Assembly: GCA_947579605.1 (NCBI GenBank)
Contig: OX388320.1
Span: 3,906,001-3,970,000 of the forward strand
Reading direction: 5' to 3'
Source: Athripsodes cinereus
Lineage: Eukaryota; Arthropoda; Insecta; Trichoptera; Leptoceridae
DNA length: 64,000 nt
A program made the position numbers and the translations under genes. Under the pieces are notes generated by a model. The model was not told where the DNA came from. It saw only the letters and a list, made by a program, of their open reading frames with translations, and searched no databases. The stretch's first letter is position 1. Each line of letters opens with the position of its first letter. This document shows, in pieces, positions 45,832-58,526 of the stretch.

Positions 45832-45930
45832 ATCACGACATCTCACACAAAGGTCAGTGGGCTGTGTCATAAGAAAATACATATCAGAATTGATGATATG
45901 ACTCATCATTAAAATATGGAGATGTTAAAA
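45832..45930 (-). mobile_element. S1 SINE-like fragment
   Basis: 3' end 'caccatcacgacatctcaca' and a decayed middle. Confidence 0.45.
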
Positions 45931-45954
45931 TTTTATGCACGAAAAACTGCATGA

Positions 45955-46018
45955 ACGTAAAAAGGCGTTTGTAAAGACAGGAGTAAATGGCGCTCAATCC
46001 TAACTGCCTGCCTCGTAA
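45955..46018 (+). mobile_element. RTE-like LINE scrap
   Basis: 'ctgcatgaacgtaaaaaggc' and 'gtaaatggcgctcaatcc' correspond to the CMRN..EEAK..CKDRS.WR region. Confidence 0.35.
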
Positions 46019-46074
46019 ACAAAACTAGAAACAAGTGATATCAATGATTAATGTATCTTAATACATTAATATGA

Positions 46075-46520
46075 AATATTATTATTATTTATCGTGTCGA
46101 AACCCTGAAAAAAAACCCAATCAAACTGATCTCCAGTACTGTGCAAAACGCACAGCAGGTGGAGATGCGTCAAAAATATCCTCCATAGTGCAAGTGACAG
46201 GGCACAATGGACACCAACAAGTGTGGCATAGTCTGTGCTGCACCACAGTCACATGCTCCGGATTCGTCCTGTAGGAAGCCCCATCGTTCTCTATTGTCGC
46301 GGCAGTTTCCCACACCAGATCTCAGTCGATTTAGGGTTTTCCATGTCCCATAGTCTAGATCGCCTCCTGCAGTAAGGTGTTCTTGGGCTAGGAAAGGTTC
46401 GCCCCTCCTACGTAGGCGTTCAGAGGGAGCAGGGCCCGTCAGTGAGGATGAGGAGTTTAAAAATGATCGTCTAGAACTGAGACGTTGTGGTGGGGGAACA
46501 TGGTTAAATAGGAGATGCTT
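46075..46520 (-). pseudogene. Jockey-like LINE C-terminal fragment
   Basis: The minus-strand frame is open from about 46505 to 46206: PPPQRLSSRRSFLNSSSS, RLRRRGEPFLAQEHL, DYGTWKTLNRLRSGVGNCRD, RWGFLQDESGACDCGAAQTM. After a frameshift it continues CPLCPVTCTMEDIFDASPP. The W.TLNRLR.G.G..., C.CG..QTM.HLL.CP and C.PVTCT.EDL patterns are characteristic of this LINE group. A single frameshift in about 140 codons suggests moderate age. Confidence 0.75.
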
Positions 46521-46524
46521 TGAG

Positions 46525-47125
46525 TCTGTCTCTTGTGAGGTTCTCTAACAGTCGGTTGCTACACTTCGTCGGACAGCCGGGGGAGCGATTCCTGCCAAAC
46601 AATACAATTTGTGGACTGAAGTTGGTTTCAGTATGAAATATTATACATACATTAATATGAAATACATACGAGTATTATTATTTTCAGCAATCCACCCGAA
46701 ATGAATGATTTGCGTCCATACTAGTGTGATATATTATGTAATGTCCAAGTGATACCAAAATTTCATTATTAATATCGGACTGGGTGTTGTTGATAAAATG
46801 AACAGTAGAAATAAATGAGCAGTGTGGTTGTAACCACAGAGTTATTGGAAATTATTAATTTCAAATATAACATCAATTATAATTACATACCTACATACTG
46901 AAATAATCAAAAAGTATCTACCTTTGTGATAAGTGTACGTACTCCTCTACTTAAAATCATGGAAAATTATTTAGTAAACTGACATACTATCAAAAACGTT
47001 TGTTTCGAAAGCATATTGAGTCAAATAATCATAGAACTAAATTACACAATTGAAAAAAAAACAGTTTAAATAAAATATTTTCTGTTTGATATTATTGGCA
47101 CTTACAGTGTGGTAATCATAATTCA
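46525..47125. other. Non-coding stretch
   Basis: Possibly further decayed LINE sequence at its left end; the rest is AT-rich with nothing identified. Confidence 0.35.
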
Positions 47126-47129
47126 TTTT

Positions 47130-47265
47130 TTTAAATATTAAGTATTAGTTACTATGTACTACACCAATTTCTCGTCAATGACGCATATTAGCGTTGAAAC
47201 CGGTAGTGTTTTATAAATTTAAGTGGTGTATTAGGAACATAGTAACTAATACTAAATATTTTAAG
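47130..47265 (+). mobile_element. Foldback with degenerate hammerhead-like core
   Basis: Arms around 'agtattagttactatgta' (left) and 'aacatagtaactaatact' (right). The core has GACGC..GCGTT (stem II), GAA, ACCGGT (palindrome) and A, but the CTGANGA block has mutated to TCGTCAA. Confidence 0.5.
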
Positions 47266-47454
47266 AAATAAAATACTTTGAAAATCCGCAATAACACAAA
47301 CATAAAAATATTTTAGCCATCAGTTAAGTATGTTTTTTCACGACGTCGATTTATTTTGTAGTTATAGTATATTTTTAAATAATGAAACTGGTAAAAAAAA
47401 TAACGTTTCCCGCCCACCAAGTTCTCAACAAACTGAAAAAAGTAGAACACTTTA

Positions 47455-47580
47455 AGAAATCACTATAAAGTGATAATCTCGCAACTGCATATCATCACAT
47501 GTTTTCTTATGTAAACTGTTTTGTTGATTATGTTATATGAATGATGATGTGCAAGAAGAATAAAATAAATAAATAAATAA
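47455..47580 (+). mobile_element. Retroposon 3' end
   Basis: 'gtgataatctcgcaactgc' to 'gaataaaataaataaataaa', matching 42060-42205. Confidence 0.5.
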
Positions 47581-47589
47581 ACATTCATA

Positions 47590-47876
47590 CACGCACATAC
47601 ACACAGACACATACATTCTTCAAGCGATCGTCTTGGGAACAAAGGGTGGTAACCAGCACTCCTCCATTCTTTACGACAATCGAGTAATTTTTTCCTACAT
47701 AATTCTTGCCTTTCTAATGTTGCTGTATTAGAAACGATGTATTGTGAAATAGGGTTGGTCAGGCCGTCAAACAACTTGAGGACATAGTAGAGTTCAACTA
47801 AATACTTTTTATAGATCAGCACTTGATGATGCAAACACGGAATCCGCGAAACCGGTCGTGCGTTGGTAATACTCAA
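47590..47876 (-). other. Open frame of unknown nature
   Basis: On the minus strand about 90 codons are open with more charged residues than usual here: LTNPISQYIVSNTATL, RQELCRKKLLDCRKEWRS, GYHPLFPRRSLEEC. It lies between two retroposon ends, so it may be old transposon coding sequence. Not recognised. Confidence 0.2.
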
Positions 47877-47879
47877 TAG

Positions 47880-47935
47880 TTAAAGATTAAAGATTAAAGA
47901 ATTTATTAAAAGTAAATATAAACATGGTGAGTTAT
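47880..47935 (-). mobile_element. LINE 3' end with TTAATCT tail
   Basis: On the minus strand 'aataaattctttaatc' passes into short TTAATCT repeats at the left edge. Confidence 0.4.
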
Positions 47936-47939
47936 TATA

Positions 47940-48612
47940 CACATAATATTAAATATAACAATAAAAAATTGTAATCCCCAAACAGCATTAAACAATAAAC
48001 AATAATAATAAATATTCATTTTACTATGTAGATACTTTGTTTAAATTAAAAAAATACGTCAATAACAACACGGAAAGAGGCCCCACTTTCACACATGTTT
48101 CGATACAGGTTTTAATTAGTGAGGCTATTGATACAAGTAAATTTTATCTGTTATATTGCATATTGTATAGAAATATGGCTGTAATTGTAAATATATCGGT
48201 GAATAATTAATTTTTGAAATATGTGGAGTATTTTTTCGAAAACTGACGATTAAATTAACAATTAATATGTACAGATAATATGACATTAAATAAATAGGCA
48301 AGGTAGATAGAAATCAGTAGAAATATTGTTTGGATTATCACAAGGATGTTGTCAAAGCCACAAAATGCAATGCGGTGACGTTATTATGAAATTAAACCGC
48401 AATATTTAATAATATATTATTAATTATTAATTAAATACCTACCGGTAACTTCCGGTAATATTATTAGTTTATTATGATCAAAGGGACATATTAAAACTAA
48501 TATTATAAAACCCGATATATAAGTATAAGTACCTGTCAATATACGAGTATATAACACTTGACTTTTACCTATATTAAAAATTAATAAAAAATTATCTATG
48601 GTTATTCATATT
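47940..48612. other. AT-rich stretch
   Basis: Nothing identified. Confidence 0.4.
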
Positions 48613-48617
48613 CGTGA

Positions 48618-48740
48618 AACATCATTTTCACGACGACTTTTCCCACTAGCGAGGTAGCCGGCGGACTAACTAGATGAAATAAAAAAAGCAAACCAGTTCC
48701 CTCATCGCAAAATTTCAGATGTTAATTGTCATGTATGTTA
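48618..48740 (-). mobile_element. S1 SINE-like fragment
   Basis: 'cccactagcgaggtagccgg' and 'ctcatcgcaaaatttcagat'. Confidence 0.45.
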
Positions 48741-48744
48741 GATT

Positions 48745-50110
48745 TTATCAGAGCGCAGGGAATGTCGTGGAAAGAGTAGGGGAAATAGTGGGGGAAAACC
48801 CGCTTGAAATCATACACAAATTATAAAAATTTGTTTTGTAGAGGGCAGAGGTATTGAAATCGATAAACAAGGATAGGGATATCTGGATGAAGTGCTTAGG
48901 TGCGATCAGTCTCCGCTCACCGACCCACCTAAGAGAAATATGCCAAATACATTGATATTTCAGAGTTTTAAATGCGATAAAATCATATAAATTTTGGGAA
49001 TATAGAGTTTACTACTATTCGGGTATCCATGCCTATACTACAAGGGATGTGACGAAGAACAGATATAAAACGAATAACCACTTGAAATTAATTGTATAAT
49101 ACATAATAATTTGAGAAACGCTGTCAATAATCATAAATATCTAATTAATAAATTTTAATGAGAATTTTCCATCAACTGAGGGATGAACTATAGGCGAGTG
49201 TTTATTATAATAATTTGGTGGATTAAATTGTTTTCAAAGGACCGAATATTGTTTGAATGAGTAAACAAAATAATGAAGGTATTTCCAATTAATTTCAAGG
49301 TTTGCTTTATAGTAAGTTCACATTCGTCTATATTTATTAAGCGAAATTAAAATCGCCAGTCAACAGAAACGTCTGAACATAATTTTGATAAGTAAACACA
49401 AAACGTCTAGAGTCACATCACCTGTAATTACTCGCCTTTCAACTTAAACAGAAAAATTTCATTAGTTGGTTTCTGTACGTGTTTTTAGATCGTATTCGTT
49501 TATATATTTCGTTTCAAGAACATGAATCCAATCATTGATATATATAATATTATCATTACTGTTTGTTTTTGAAAAATGATAAATTAACAAAATGACAGGA
49601 AATAATGGACGTTAAATGCCGAACTTCTTGCAGATTTATCTCATGAGCAGCTTAATTTATACTGCGTAATAATGATCGAGTACTAATAATCGTTTTCGAT
49701 GGCTTGCAAATAAAATCGTCCATCAAATCGAATTGAATTGCCGGAGCATCGTTCTTTAGTCAGTAGTTAGGAATTGTTACTGGGCAAAGAGCCTTCAATA
49801 AAGTGGGGATTGAAACAATAAAATTATACTTATTCAAAGCTAAACAAACAGTGATAACAATAATAAAGAAAAAACAACCAGGCACTCACACAACAGTTAA
49901 ACGAATGTTAAGTACACAGACTATTAGAACCAAATTACATTTTTCTCTCTTTAATAGGTCTATAAAGTTTTTTTTTATCAAATAAAATTAAAATAATGAA
50001 TGTTTGTGCGGAGCAGATGTGAAAACACTCTATGTTGATGGTATGAGAACAAAAATTAGTGTTTTTTTTATTATTATTATATATTTTGTTAATTAGAGCA
50101 AAACACACTC
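48745..50110. other. AT-rich stretch
   Basis: No gene or repeat I can support. Confidence 0.4.
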
Positions 50111-50113
50111 CAT

Positions 50114-50435
50114 AATAATTCAGCTTTAAGACTTCACCAAAGTAATGACAAAAACAATATCTTAAACATATTTGTAAGAATGATTTCATAACAGATTACT
50201 AGCAAGGAACAGAGGAACAGAGAAACAAAAACAGAGTTCGACCTTAGATTAGGCATGGACAATATATAGGTATCCGTAATAATTCAGCTTTAAGACTTCA
50301 CCAAAGTAATGACAAAAACATTATCTAAAACATATCTGTAAGAATTATTTCATAACAGATTACTAGCAAGGAACAGAGAAACAAAAACAGAGTTCGACCT
50401 TAGATTAGGCACGGACAATAAATAGGTATCCGTAT
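50114..50435 (+). repeat. Tandem duplication, about 164-bp unit, two copies
   Basis: 'cagctttaagacttcaccaa' at 50121 recurs at 50285 and both units run to 'ggtatccgta'. The second copy is a few bases shorter; differences are scattered substitutions and one small deletion. Confidence 0.9.
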
Positions 50436-50439
50436 TGTG

Positions 50440-52680
50440 CAAGAAAGAACATGGATTTAAGCGGTTAGAAACACTAGAAATAAAAAAATTAAAAAAACCA
50501 TGAAGAAAACATCGGAACTCAACGATCTCCTTCACAACTTATATAAGATAAGGTGCATTAGCTTAATATTTATATATTAGCATCACATGAATGAAGTAAA
50601 TATTTTCACAGTAAAGTGGTATCTAAAATAAAATATAGATTAGCGGGCATTTCCTCCGATGTGTCCTTTATCACGCACATTTCATGATATTATGGTGGCA
50701 CGACAAAGCTTAAAGTTGAGTACAGTGAGAAATGATTTATAATGTTTGTTGTGCCCAAATAGATTTCACGGGATTATATGAGGCAATACCAATACTTAAT
50801 ACAAAAATAACAATGAAAAAATGGAAATATCAAGGGACGCACTATAATATAAAGGTACTAGAATTGTGTATTGTGTGAAGAGATGTCTTTTCACAACCAT
50901 TTGTCACTTATTACGACTGGACGTTATACCTACCTACATACATACACACATCTTCTTCCGCTTGTCCTAGTTGATTCATATCACAGAACGCCAAGTACTT
51001 TCTCCAGATATCCCATTGCTACTTCTTCCAGAATTTCTGTCCACTAGAAAAAAAAGTTTTATAACACGCATGTTCAACACTTTTGTTCTTGAAAACTTTC
51101 TCTAATAAATTTGTCAATAAGTACATACATAACATTGAAATATTCAGTGTGCAACACAGATATATGCAGAATACAAAAATTAGGTCACAAGTAGATGTTT
51201 TAACGAAAAAATATGATAATAAAATATGATATATAAATTTCTGATTCGTTACATACATTTCACACAATATATTTTCTTTATTACGCATCAAGGGACTATT
51301 CTCGCATTTTTGCGAGCCAATTCCTCATTTCCCATTTGCCATCATACCAGGAAAAATGATAATCATAAAAATGTTGTAACATCATCCTGCATCCCCGGGG
51401 CGGGGGGGCTGTAGTGTGGAAACGATGGATCTATGAGAAGTCCCAAAGCGGCTCTGATGGGAGACTATAAAACGGGAGACGATTGGTAACCCTAAATGAT
51501 GTCTTAAAACGGGGAAGTGTCAAATTTACTATCGAGAAATGATAAATTATCAATCAAGGATGACAAAACTCAATATTATCAATTATCAACTTTGTATAGT
51601 GAGATAGTAGATACGTGACGAGGTCTCAGATTTTATTCCTCCTTGATTAAGACAAAAATAGGGATAGGTATTTGTACAATGTGAGGGAATAAGGATTTTT
51701 ATGTATTTAAAAAATATACATATACGAGTCCTCTTCCTTTGCATTAAAACACTCCTCTCATTATACAACAGTCTCATCAAATCTGAAATAGAGATAATTC
51801 GAAATCTTACATAGTAAGAATCACTCGTTCTTCTCTCTTCACGGTGTCACAAAATATTCACACTTACCTACCAACTAGTTGCTAGCCTTTACATAGACCT
51901 TTTCGAAACTCTTCCATGATTTTCGGTCTTATGAAACATGAACTCTCTATTTACTAAAATCACCTTAAACCTAAAAGAAAATATTTGAAAGATAAAAACG
52001 AGAAATTCGATTCAAGACATCTCCAAAAGATAAATAGACGAGAAAATAGCATCGTTTTGAAGTATCTCCAAAATATACTTGTAGAAAATAAAATAATATT
52101 ACAATAAAAAATCATAACAGTACACACTCCTACCCTTAAAAGGGTATGAGTATTCCTATTTCAGGATGATTTGATCAGATTGACCGTTGTCAAATAATTG
52201 ACAGGATCTGGAAAGGCTTCTCCTACTTCTCCTATTATGAGGAGGGTACGACGAGAGAAGAAGGATGAGGTGTAGAAGATATAGGAAGAGTGAAGGATGT
52301 AGTACTGGTAGTGGACGAGATAATATGCGAGCAGTAAAATCCAACGTTTTATGGGGTTATTTGAGGAGGTGTCGATATTACATATTATGTATGAAGTAAA
52401 AATATATAAGTAGCGCAAGTAATTTGATGTGATCCCGTTGTTCACAAAAAATACGGACTTTTCATAAACTGTCCAAACAAAATACCCAAAATTAATTAAA
52501 AGTATTAAAAAATATAGATAATGCATAATTATATTTAAAAATATGAATTGTGTATTTTTTTAAACTTTGGTTTAAAGTAGTTAAGGAAAAGAATAGGGTA
52601 TTGTATGAATTGAAGAAATTAACGTTTTCAATATTTCATTATAATTTGATCACAATTTATTTTTTATTAAGTTACATACA
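50440..52680. other. Mostly AT-rich non-coding stretch
   Basis: A GC-rich patch at 51385-51490 (with a G-run) and a purine-rich, less AT-rich patch at 52190-52330 are not assignable. The 121-codon minus-strand frame at 52161-52526 is AT-rich and unsupported. Confidence 0.35.
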
Positions 52681-52682
52681 CA

Positions 52683-52815
52683 CAATCACATTTCCCACAA
52701 GAGGGGTAGCCAGCAGATTAACAACATGTAAAAAAATGCAAGCTGTCCTCTCTGTTTCACCCAATAATAAATACGTTTAGGATGAGTAGCACATCTCATC
52801 GCTGAATTTTAGAAA
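52683..52815 (-). mobile_element. S1 SINE-like fragment
   Basis: 'cccacaagaggggtagccag', 'atgcaagctgtcctctctg', 'ctcatcgctgaatttta' in order. Confidence 0.6.
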
Positions 52816-52819
52816 ATGT

Positions 52820-53345
52820 TTTTTTTCCCTTAAAAATCACAAAACTAAATGGTAGTTTCTGAGGTTCCTAGGAATTACTCAACATTTTCAAACACACATT
52901 GTAAGGGCCTAGGAATTTCGTGAAGTTACATCATAGAACAGCGACAAATACTTATTCGAACGTGCGTGAATATCGGCTGACCGAATAAATAAGATATCTT
53001 TCCTTAAACAGTCTATTTTGATATTGAGACAGTCCCTACATAATATCATAATAATATGTGTATGTGTATTATATTGAACAAAGAGATATATCATTCTAAT
53101 TTTACGCATTGCTTACTCAATCAAAATCAAATGAAATCGAACCAGCATAAAAATAGACCACTTTCAAATCAGACTACTATATCTATCTTATGACTATAGA
53201 CATTTATACAGTTTAGGATATAATCACCTACTAATAGCCTCACCTATTTACTAATCTATACACATAAGTTTCTTCATAACTTTTTTATTAATTCCTGATC
53301 CGAACTACACGAACCCATTTATTTTTTATCACTTGCACAACATCA
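52820..53345. other. AT-rich stretch
   Basis: Nothing identified. Confidence 0.4.
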
Positions 53346-53349
53346 TTAG

Positions 53350-53628
53350 TCAACAAATTTACTACTACTACTACTATACCATCACGGCATATCTCACAAG
53401 TGGGGTAGCCAGCAGATCAGCTGCATGTAAGAAACATGCAAACTGTCCTCTTCGTGTCAATATAAAATCAAGACATTCAGGATGGGTGGCAAACCTCAGC
53501 GCTGAATTTAAGATGCACAATGTCTTAATTTTTTCGAACACCTGCCTTTTACAGGACACTCGAAAACTTACGCAGAAGAGTGGGAGACCTACTCTTTACC
53601 GGGTGCTCCACGGTGCTCAACAAATTTA
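53350..53628 (-). mobile_element. S1 SINE-like copy, young, with 12-bp TSD
   Basis: Element 53362-53616 (255 bp), duplication tcaacaaattta at 53350-53361 and 53617-53628. Tail of four to five TAG units; 5' end GCACCGTGGAGCACCCGG. Confidence 0.9.
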
Positions 53629-53629
53629 T

Positions 53630-54390
53630 AAAATCCCTTTTGACATTGAAAATCTAAATAGTAAACTTAGATGATAAAGTTGTGGAAAGAGGATAGGTAG
53701 GTACTCAATTGACATAAATCGCTCTGAGAGGAACCGTATGTTCCAGAAAATAGCATTATCGGAATAAAACGAAAATATTAACTTTGCAAATTTGAAAAGA
53801 ATAGTACCTATCATACAATTATGTAGCTACGTAAATAATTTATTTTATTTATATTATACTTTTATTCAAAATCGATTTCCATTCAGATTTGTTCCGTAAA
53901 ATTATTATTCGATTGAAGCAATTCGATAATATTACAGATCTTAATGTCATTTAAGAAATATTTTTGATTTTCTGATCAATTTGACTGACGTCAACAAATT
54001 TAATAATGACTTACTGTGACGTGGTTGGAATTCAGTGAAATTTTATCTTCAAATAAGTGAATATTGGCGAAGGTTTCAATTTGAATATAAAATCTGATGA
54101 AAATGTATAGGACTTCTACGTAAGAAATCTTGGAAAGACCCCGTTATATTATAACTCACATAATATTATGATGTCCTGATACATAATACGAGAATTCAAA
54201 TCAGACGTAACCACTCTTTTATAAAAGTTTTGACAGAAGTGAATTTCCAATCCTGAAATTCTTTTCTTTTTTTTTTGCTCAACTTCATTATTTTTCCATG
54301 ACTGTTACATTTAGAGAAAAAGCTGTGACGATATAAACATGCAGATAGACAAAAACTACGTTAAAAATCAGAAATAAATTAATACTAGTT
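53630..54390. other. AT-rich stretch
   Basis: Nothing identified. Confidence 0.4.
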
Positions 54391-54394
54391 CCAT

Positions 54395-54453
54395 CTGTTG
54401 ATCTATATTGTTAAAGGCTTTGCCGTTTATGAGATGAAATAAATAAATAAATA
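54395..54453 (+). mobile_element. LINE 3' tail
   Basis: 'ttgttaaaggctttgccg' then 'tttatgagatgaaataaat' and (AAAT)n. The next S1 copy inserted at the end of this tail. Confidence 0.6.
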
Positions 54454-54727
54454 AATCAAAACTATACTATACTATACCATCACGGCATATCCCACAAGTA
54501 GGGTAGCCAGCAGATCAGCTGCATTTAAGAAACATGCAAACTGTCCTCTTCGTGCCAATACAAAATCAAGACATTCAGGATGGGTGGCAAACCTCATCGC
54601 TGAATTTGAGACGTAAAATGTCTTAATTTTTTCGAACACCTGCCTTTTACAGGACACTCGAAAACTAACGCAGAAGAGTGGGAGACCAATTCTTTACCGG
54701 GTGCTCCACGGGATGAATCAAAACTAT
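54454..54727 (-). mobile_element. S1 SINE-like copy, young, with 12-bp TSD
   Basis: Element 54466-54715 (250 bp), duplication aatcaaaactat at 54454-54465 and 54716-54727. The tail is made of TATAG units rather than TAG. Only about 0.85 kb from the young copy at 53362, same orientation. Confidence 0.9.
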
Positions 54728-54729
54728 TC

Positions 54730-56258
54730 ATGCAAATTCAAGAATGTTGACTTATTTTATGTCAGTATAAATCGAACCACGTGATCTTATTTTTGATATG
54801 AAAAAGACAAACCTACCACTAAAAAATCACTTTGATTATTTGTAAAATGAATATAAAAGATTTTCAAAGTCTAAACATAATATTTTAAGCGTCTTTACGC
54901 TATACGAAAGTACACAATATCTTCAAAAGTTTCTTAAAATACGAAATATTATGGTAGGTAGGTACTAAGAGTTTAAGTAAGACAACTTTCCTCTGCCGCA
55001 GAAAGCACAAAACACAGAAGACACTTCTTGCCTTGAGTGTCTCGCGTTTATTTATGGCATTATATTTTTTCAGTGGTTAAAAGTTATACTGAAGCAGTAT
55101 TACAACAGCCGCCTGAAAGTTTGGAGTGAAAACGTTAGAAGAAACGGTTGGTTGGTGTGGTACTACTATAAGGACGATGTAATTCAAGTTACAAAACCTA
55201 CTTTTCACAAAACTCTTTCTCCAACTCCATTTTTCTGTCACTTCATACATGACTTACTAAGCGGAGAGAAATTTATGTGCCCCGCTTCGTAATATTTTAT
55301 TTTTAAAAGAATTCACAACGAATTTCCTTTCTTGCACTTAAGAAAATGTAATTCTCTGTAACATACAATAGTGTACAAGAAGACAATCTTGTAATAAATA
55401 TGAATATCTTTGATAGTTGATATATTCAATTCACAATCTTTTCGGAAAAAAGTTTTTTTTTGGGTTTACATCGAAAACACTTCTACACTTGTTTCAGTTA
55501 TTGGGTCATTAGAAGTCATCATTATTTTCATCACCATCAAGCAGCTTTCCTTCAGAGATATTCTTACATACATTTTTAGCTTCCGTCACTGTCATACAAT
55601 TACTCATGAATGTTTTCCTCCAAAGTACAAAGCCGAAATACCAATATTTTATATATTATACGATTGAAGAAAAGTCAGGTTATTAACGAATATTAAAATA
55701 GGGCTAGCAGTTAGTAAGTAAAAGGTATATTGTTTATAAAAATGTTCGATAATCATTAAATACAAAGTCCATTGAATTAACCAGGAACGCTATTATAAAG
55801 GGACAGAAAATAACCTCGGCTTTCTGTACATTCTGTGTTGAGTAGAGACGAAATCTACAGAAATTATCTCTGCGCGGAGAATTTATAGGTTTAGCGTAGA
55901 GCAGATACATAGTTTTGTTTTTCCAAAATGCATTTACTATTTAAACAACCGGAATCTGTATAAAACAACGTGTGAAAATCCGGTGAAATAGCTTTTAATG
56001 TCCCCTAGAGAGTTTTAAAGGCAAACGTCGGCGATTCGCCAAATTCTTGTACAAAACACCTACACGATCCTTACTCTATACCACGCCATGCCGTATCTAT
56101 GTAGGTACGTATATAAAGTTACCACTGCACTGCACCCGTGCCATATATCGCAATTTACCATTACCTACAGGACTATCTTCCAACCTTTATGTGTTGTACT
56201 ATTACTGTAATCTGTAATACATACATTTTAGTTTACAGTATAGAAAAAAATATTTTTA
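54730..56258. other. Mostly AT-rich stretch
   Basis: No gene seen. A less AT-rich part at 55790-56060 is not assignable; the 85-codon frame at 55410 has no support. Confidence 0.35.
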
Positions 56259-56261
56259 ATA

Positions 56262-56380
56262 GGGTTCATCGGTAGCCTGGAGGTAGAGTCTCGGGCTCAT
56301 GTACAAGAGGTGTGTGGTTCGATTCCAGGTGCCGGCAGATATATTTATAATAAAACCCAGATATAAAATCTTTTTTTAAA
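56262..56380 (+). mobile_element. tRNA-derived SINE S2, internally deleted
   Basis: Intact head (A box, and B box GGTTCGATTCC) followed directly by 'aaaacccagatataaaatct'; about 70 bases of body are missing. Confidence 0.75.
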
Positions 56381-56682
56381 AAAAAAACTTGTATTTCAAT
56401 AGTAACATAAAAATTATGAAGGGTAAATTTATCTACAATATTTTTAACGACATTTAACGAACTATGTACCTTCTTAATAATATTGACTACCAAAATTAGG
56501 CACACAAAGTTACTAATTACTTTACTTACAGTTGATAGTTGAAGCTAATTAAAATACATGAAGACGTGTTGTACAAAAAAGAGACCAGAAATAGTATTGT
56601 ATCAATTATATCACGTTCTTATGACGTACCTACTTTTGAAGTTAAAATACTTGTTACTGATGCAAAATTTGATTTATTATTT

Positions 56683-56858
56683 TTTTTTTTAAAGATATAT
56701 CTGGGTTTTTGTTATATACCCAAATACAACCTTATACACCTATCACAGTAAGCTACTAAAGGCTTGTGTCATGAAAGGGGAGTTTGCCGGCACCTGGTAT
56801 CGAACCACGGACCCCTTGTTCACGAGACCGAGACTCTACCTCCAGGCTACCGACGAAC
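56683..56858 (-). mobile_element. tRNA-derived SINE S2, full length
   Basis: Reverse orientation, with B box GGTTCGATACC and a 'tgtcatgaaaggggagtttg' body. Together with the copy at 56262 it makes an inverted pair about 300 bp apart. Confidence 0.8.
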
Positions 56859-56999
56859 TATTTAAATTCTGAATGGGCGAATAAATAAAGTAACAACAAT
56901 AGATGATTTCAAATTATTTTGTTTTGAATATTGATTTGTTTTTCCAGGTTAAGGGAATGCCTTTGTAAATATATTGTTAGTTTTATATTGTGAATGTAT

Positions 57000-57215
57000 T
57001 TGCTTTTCTCGGCTAGAGGGACATCGAAGGAGTGTAGTCAAAAGATTACACACATGGAGGTTATGGTGGTTTTTGGCCGGCCAGCCCCTCAGGCTGCCCA
57101 CTATGTCGCCTCCGGTGTGGACAAAATTTGTATAGTGTAGAATTCGGATAAATGGAAGTCCCCAGACTTCTGCGCTATTCGGGTGGTCGGTGGGTCTCCT
57201 TCAATGATTTAAAAT
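57000..57215 (+). mobile_element. S3-type repeat block
   Basis: 'cgcctccggtgtggacaaaa', 'ggataaatggaagtcccc' and 'gggtggtcggtgggtctcc' match 41330-41460. Confidence 0.5.
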
Positions 57216-57219
57216 ATTG

Positions 57220-58520
57220 CAGCATTCTAATATCTTTGTCAACACTTGAGTGATATTAACATTAAAGTTTACAAGTATTTATGTGTTCAGTGTTGATTGT
57301 ACGTTTTCTAACAAATAGATTTACAATAGGTACAACTTGACGATAAAGTACGCCATTAAAAGACCATTTGATATAACAAATGGTACATAAATACGAACGT
57401 TTTCTTGTCAGTTGTGGGAAGGGAACAATAATCGCTTAAAATAGAGAGAAGATTTGAGCAATTGGATCTATTCGTATTAAAATTATATAATTTTTTATGT
57501 AGTATTTTGTAAACCTCCATTAGGCTCACAATGACCTAAGGCATCTCTGCGTGTCATCAAAGTGAGAACTCTCTATACAGATACTGCTAAAACCTTCATT
57601 ACAGACAAAATTACATAGGTGCTGTCATGTGAATGAAATTTTCCACAATTTATAAATCGTATAGCGTTTTGAAATGGTTTGGTAAATAAACAATACCTTA
57701 TAATTATAAAAAAAAGTATGCTTAAAAATGTGTGATGGAATTTGAAGAATAGACGGCTTTAAGAAACTAAAAGAATCTACCAGAAAAATCTTCAAGAATA
57801 CAAAAAGCAAACATGATTTCTTTGCATATTTCAGAAGATCAATAATTACCTAACACAAGACACTGAAATATAAAATCACGAAGTAAACTGGAAATGTAGA
57901 GAATCATTATTGGACAAAAATGTATCTAAGGGGCGAATATGTTGAGCATCATAATAGTATAACATACTCCAAGTTGAAGATCTACTCGAGATGGCCCTTG
58001 ACTTCACAATGACTCTCGAGTAAGGTGAATGGAATATGAACATGGATAGAAGTTGACTACCTTTGAAGCAGGTATACCTAACACAGAGACGACGAAACTA
58101 TCTTATTCAGGAATACGTTATTATATTATTATTAGAAATATATAGATAGAGATACATATATATTACGGGACATAATATCATAATAGAACTTGCACGACCT
58201 CAAGAGCACTACAAGGAGAGACGACACGTCTTACCTATGCTTACTAAGGATACAGTTTCATCGTTCACATACGAGTCTTTTACAAGGTGACTTGAGATTC
58301 ACTTTGACCCAGTTTCTAAAAATGATGTGCATAACTTTGATAAAGTTAAGAAAAAAAATGTTGTCATAAGATTAAATCAAATTTAAATTATCAAAATCAA
58401 GTGAATTTATGTTTATAAATGAAATTTTTGGTAGAGAAAAGATCATGACTATTGTATGTAACACAGTCTGTTGTGTTTTGAAAACTGGATTTTACTTGCT
58501 AAGAAGTGTGGATGTCAATC
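57220..58520. other. AT-rich stretch
   Basis: Nothing identified. Confidence 0.4.
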
Positions 58521-58526
58521 AAATTA

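Noticed and set aside
52161..52526. 121-codon minus-strand frame
   Set aside because: Tyr/Ile/Ser/Leu-rich as expected from AT-rich DNA; no supporting signals.
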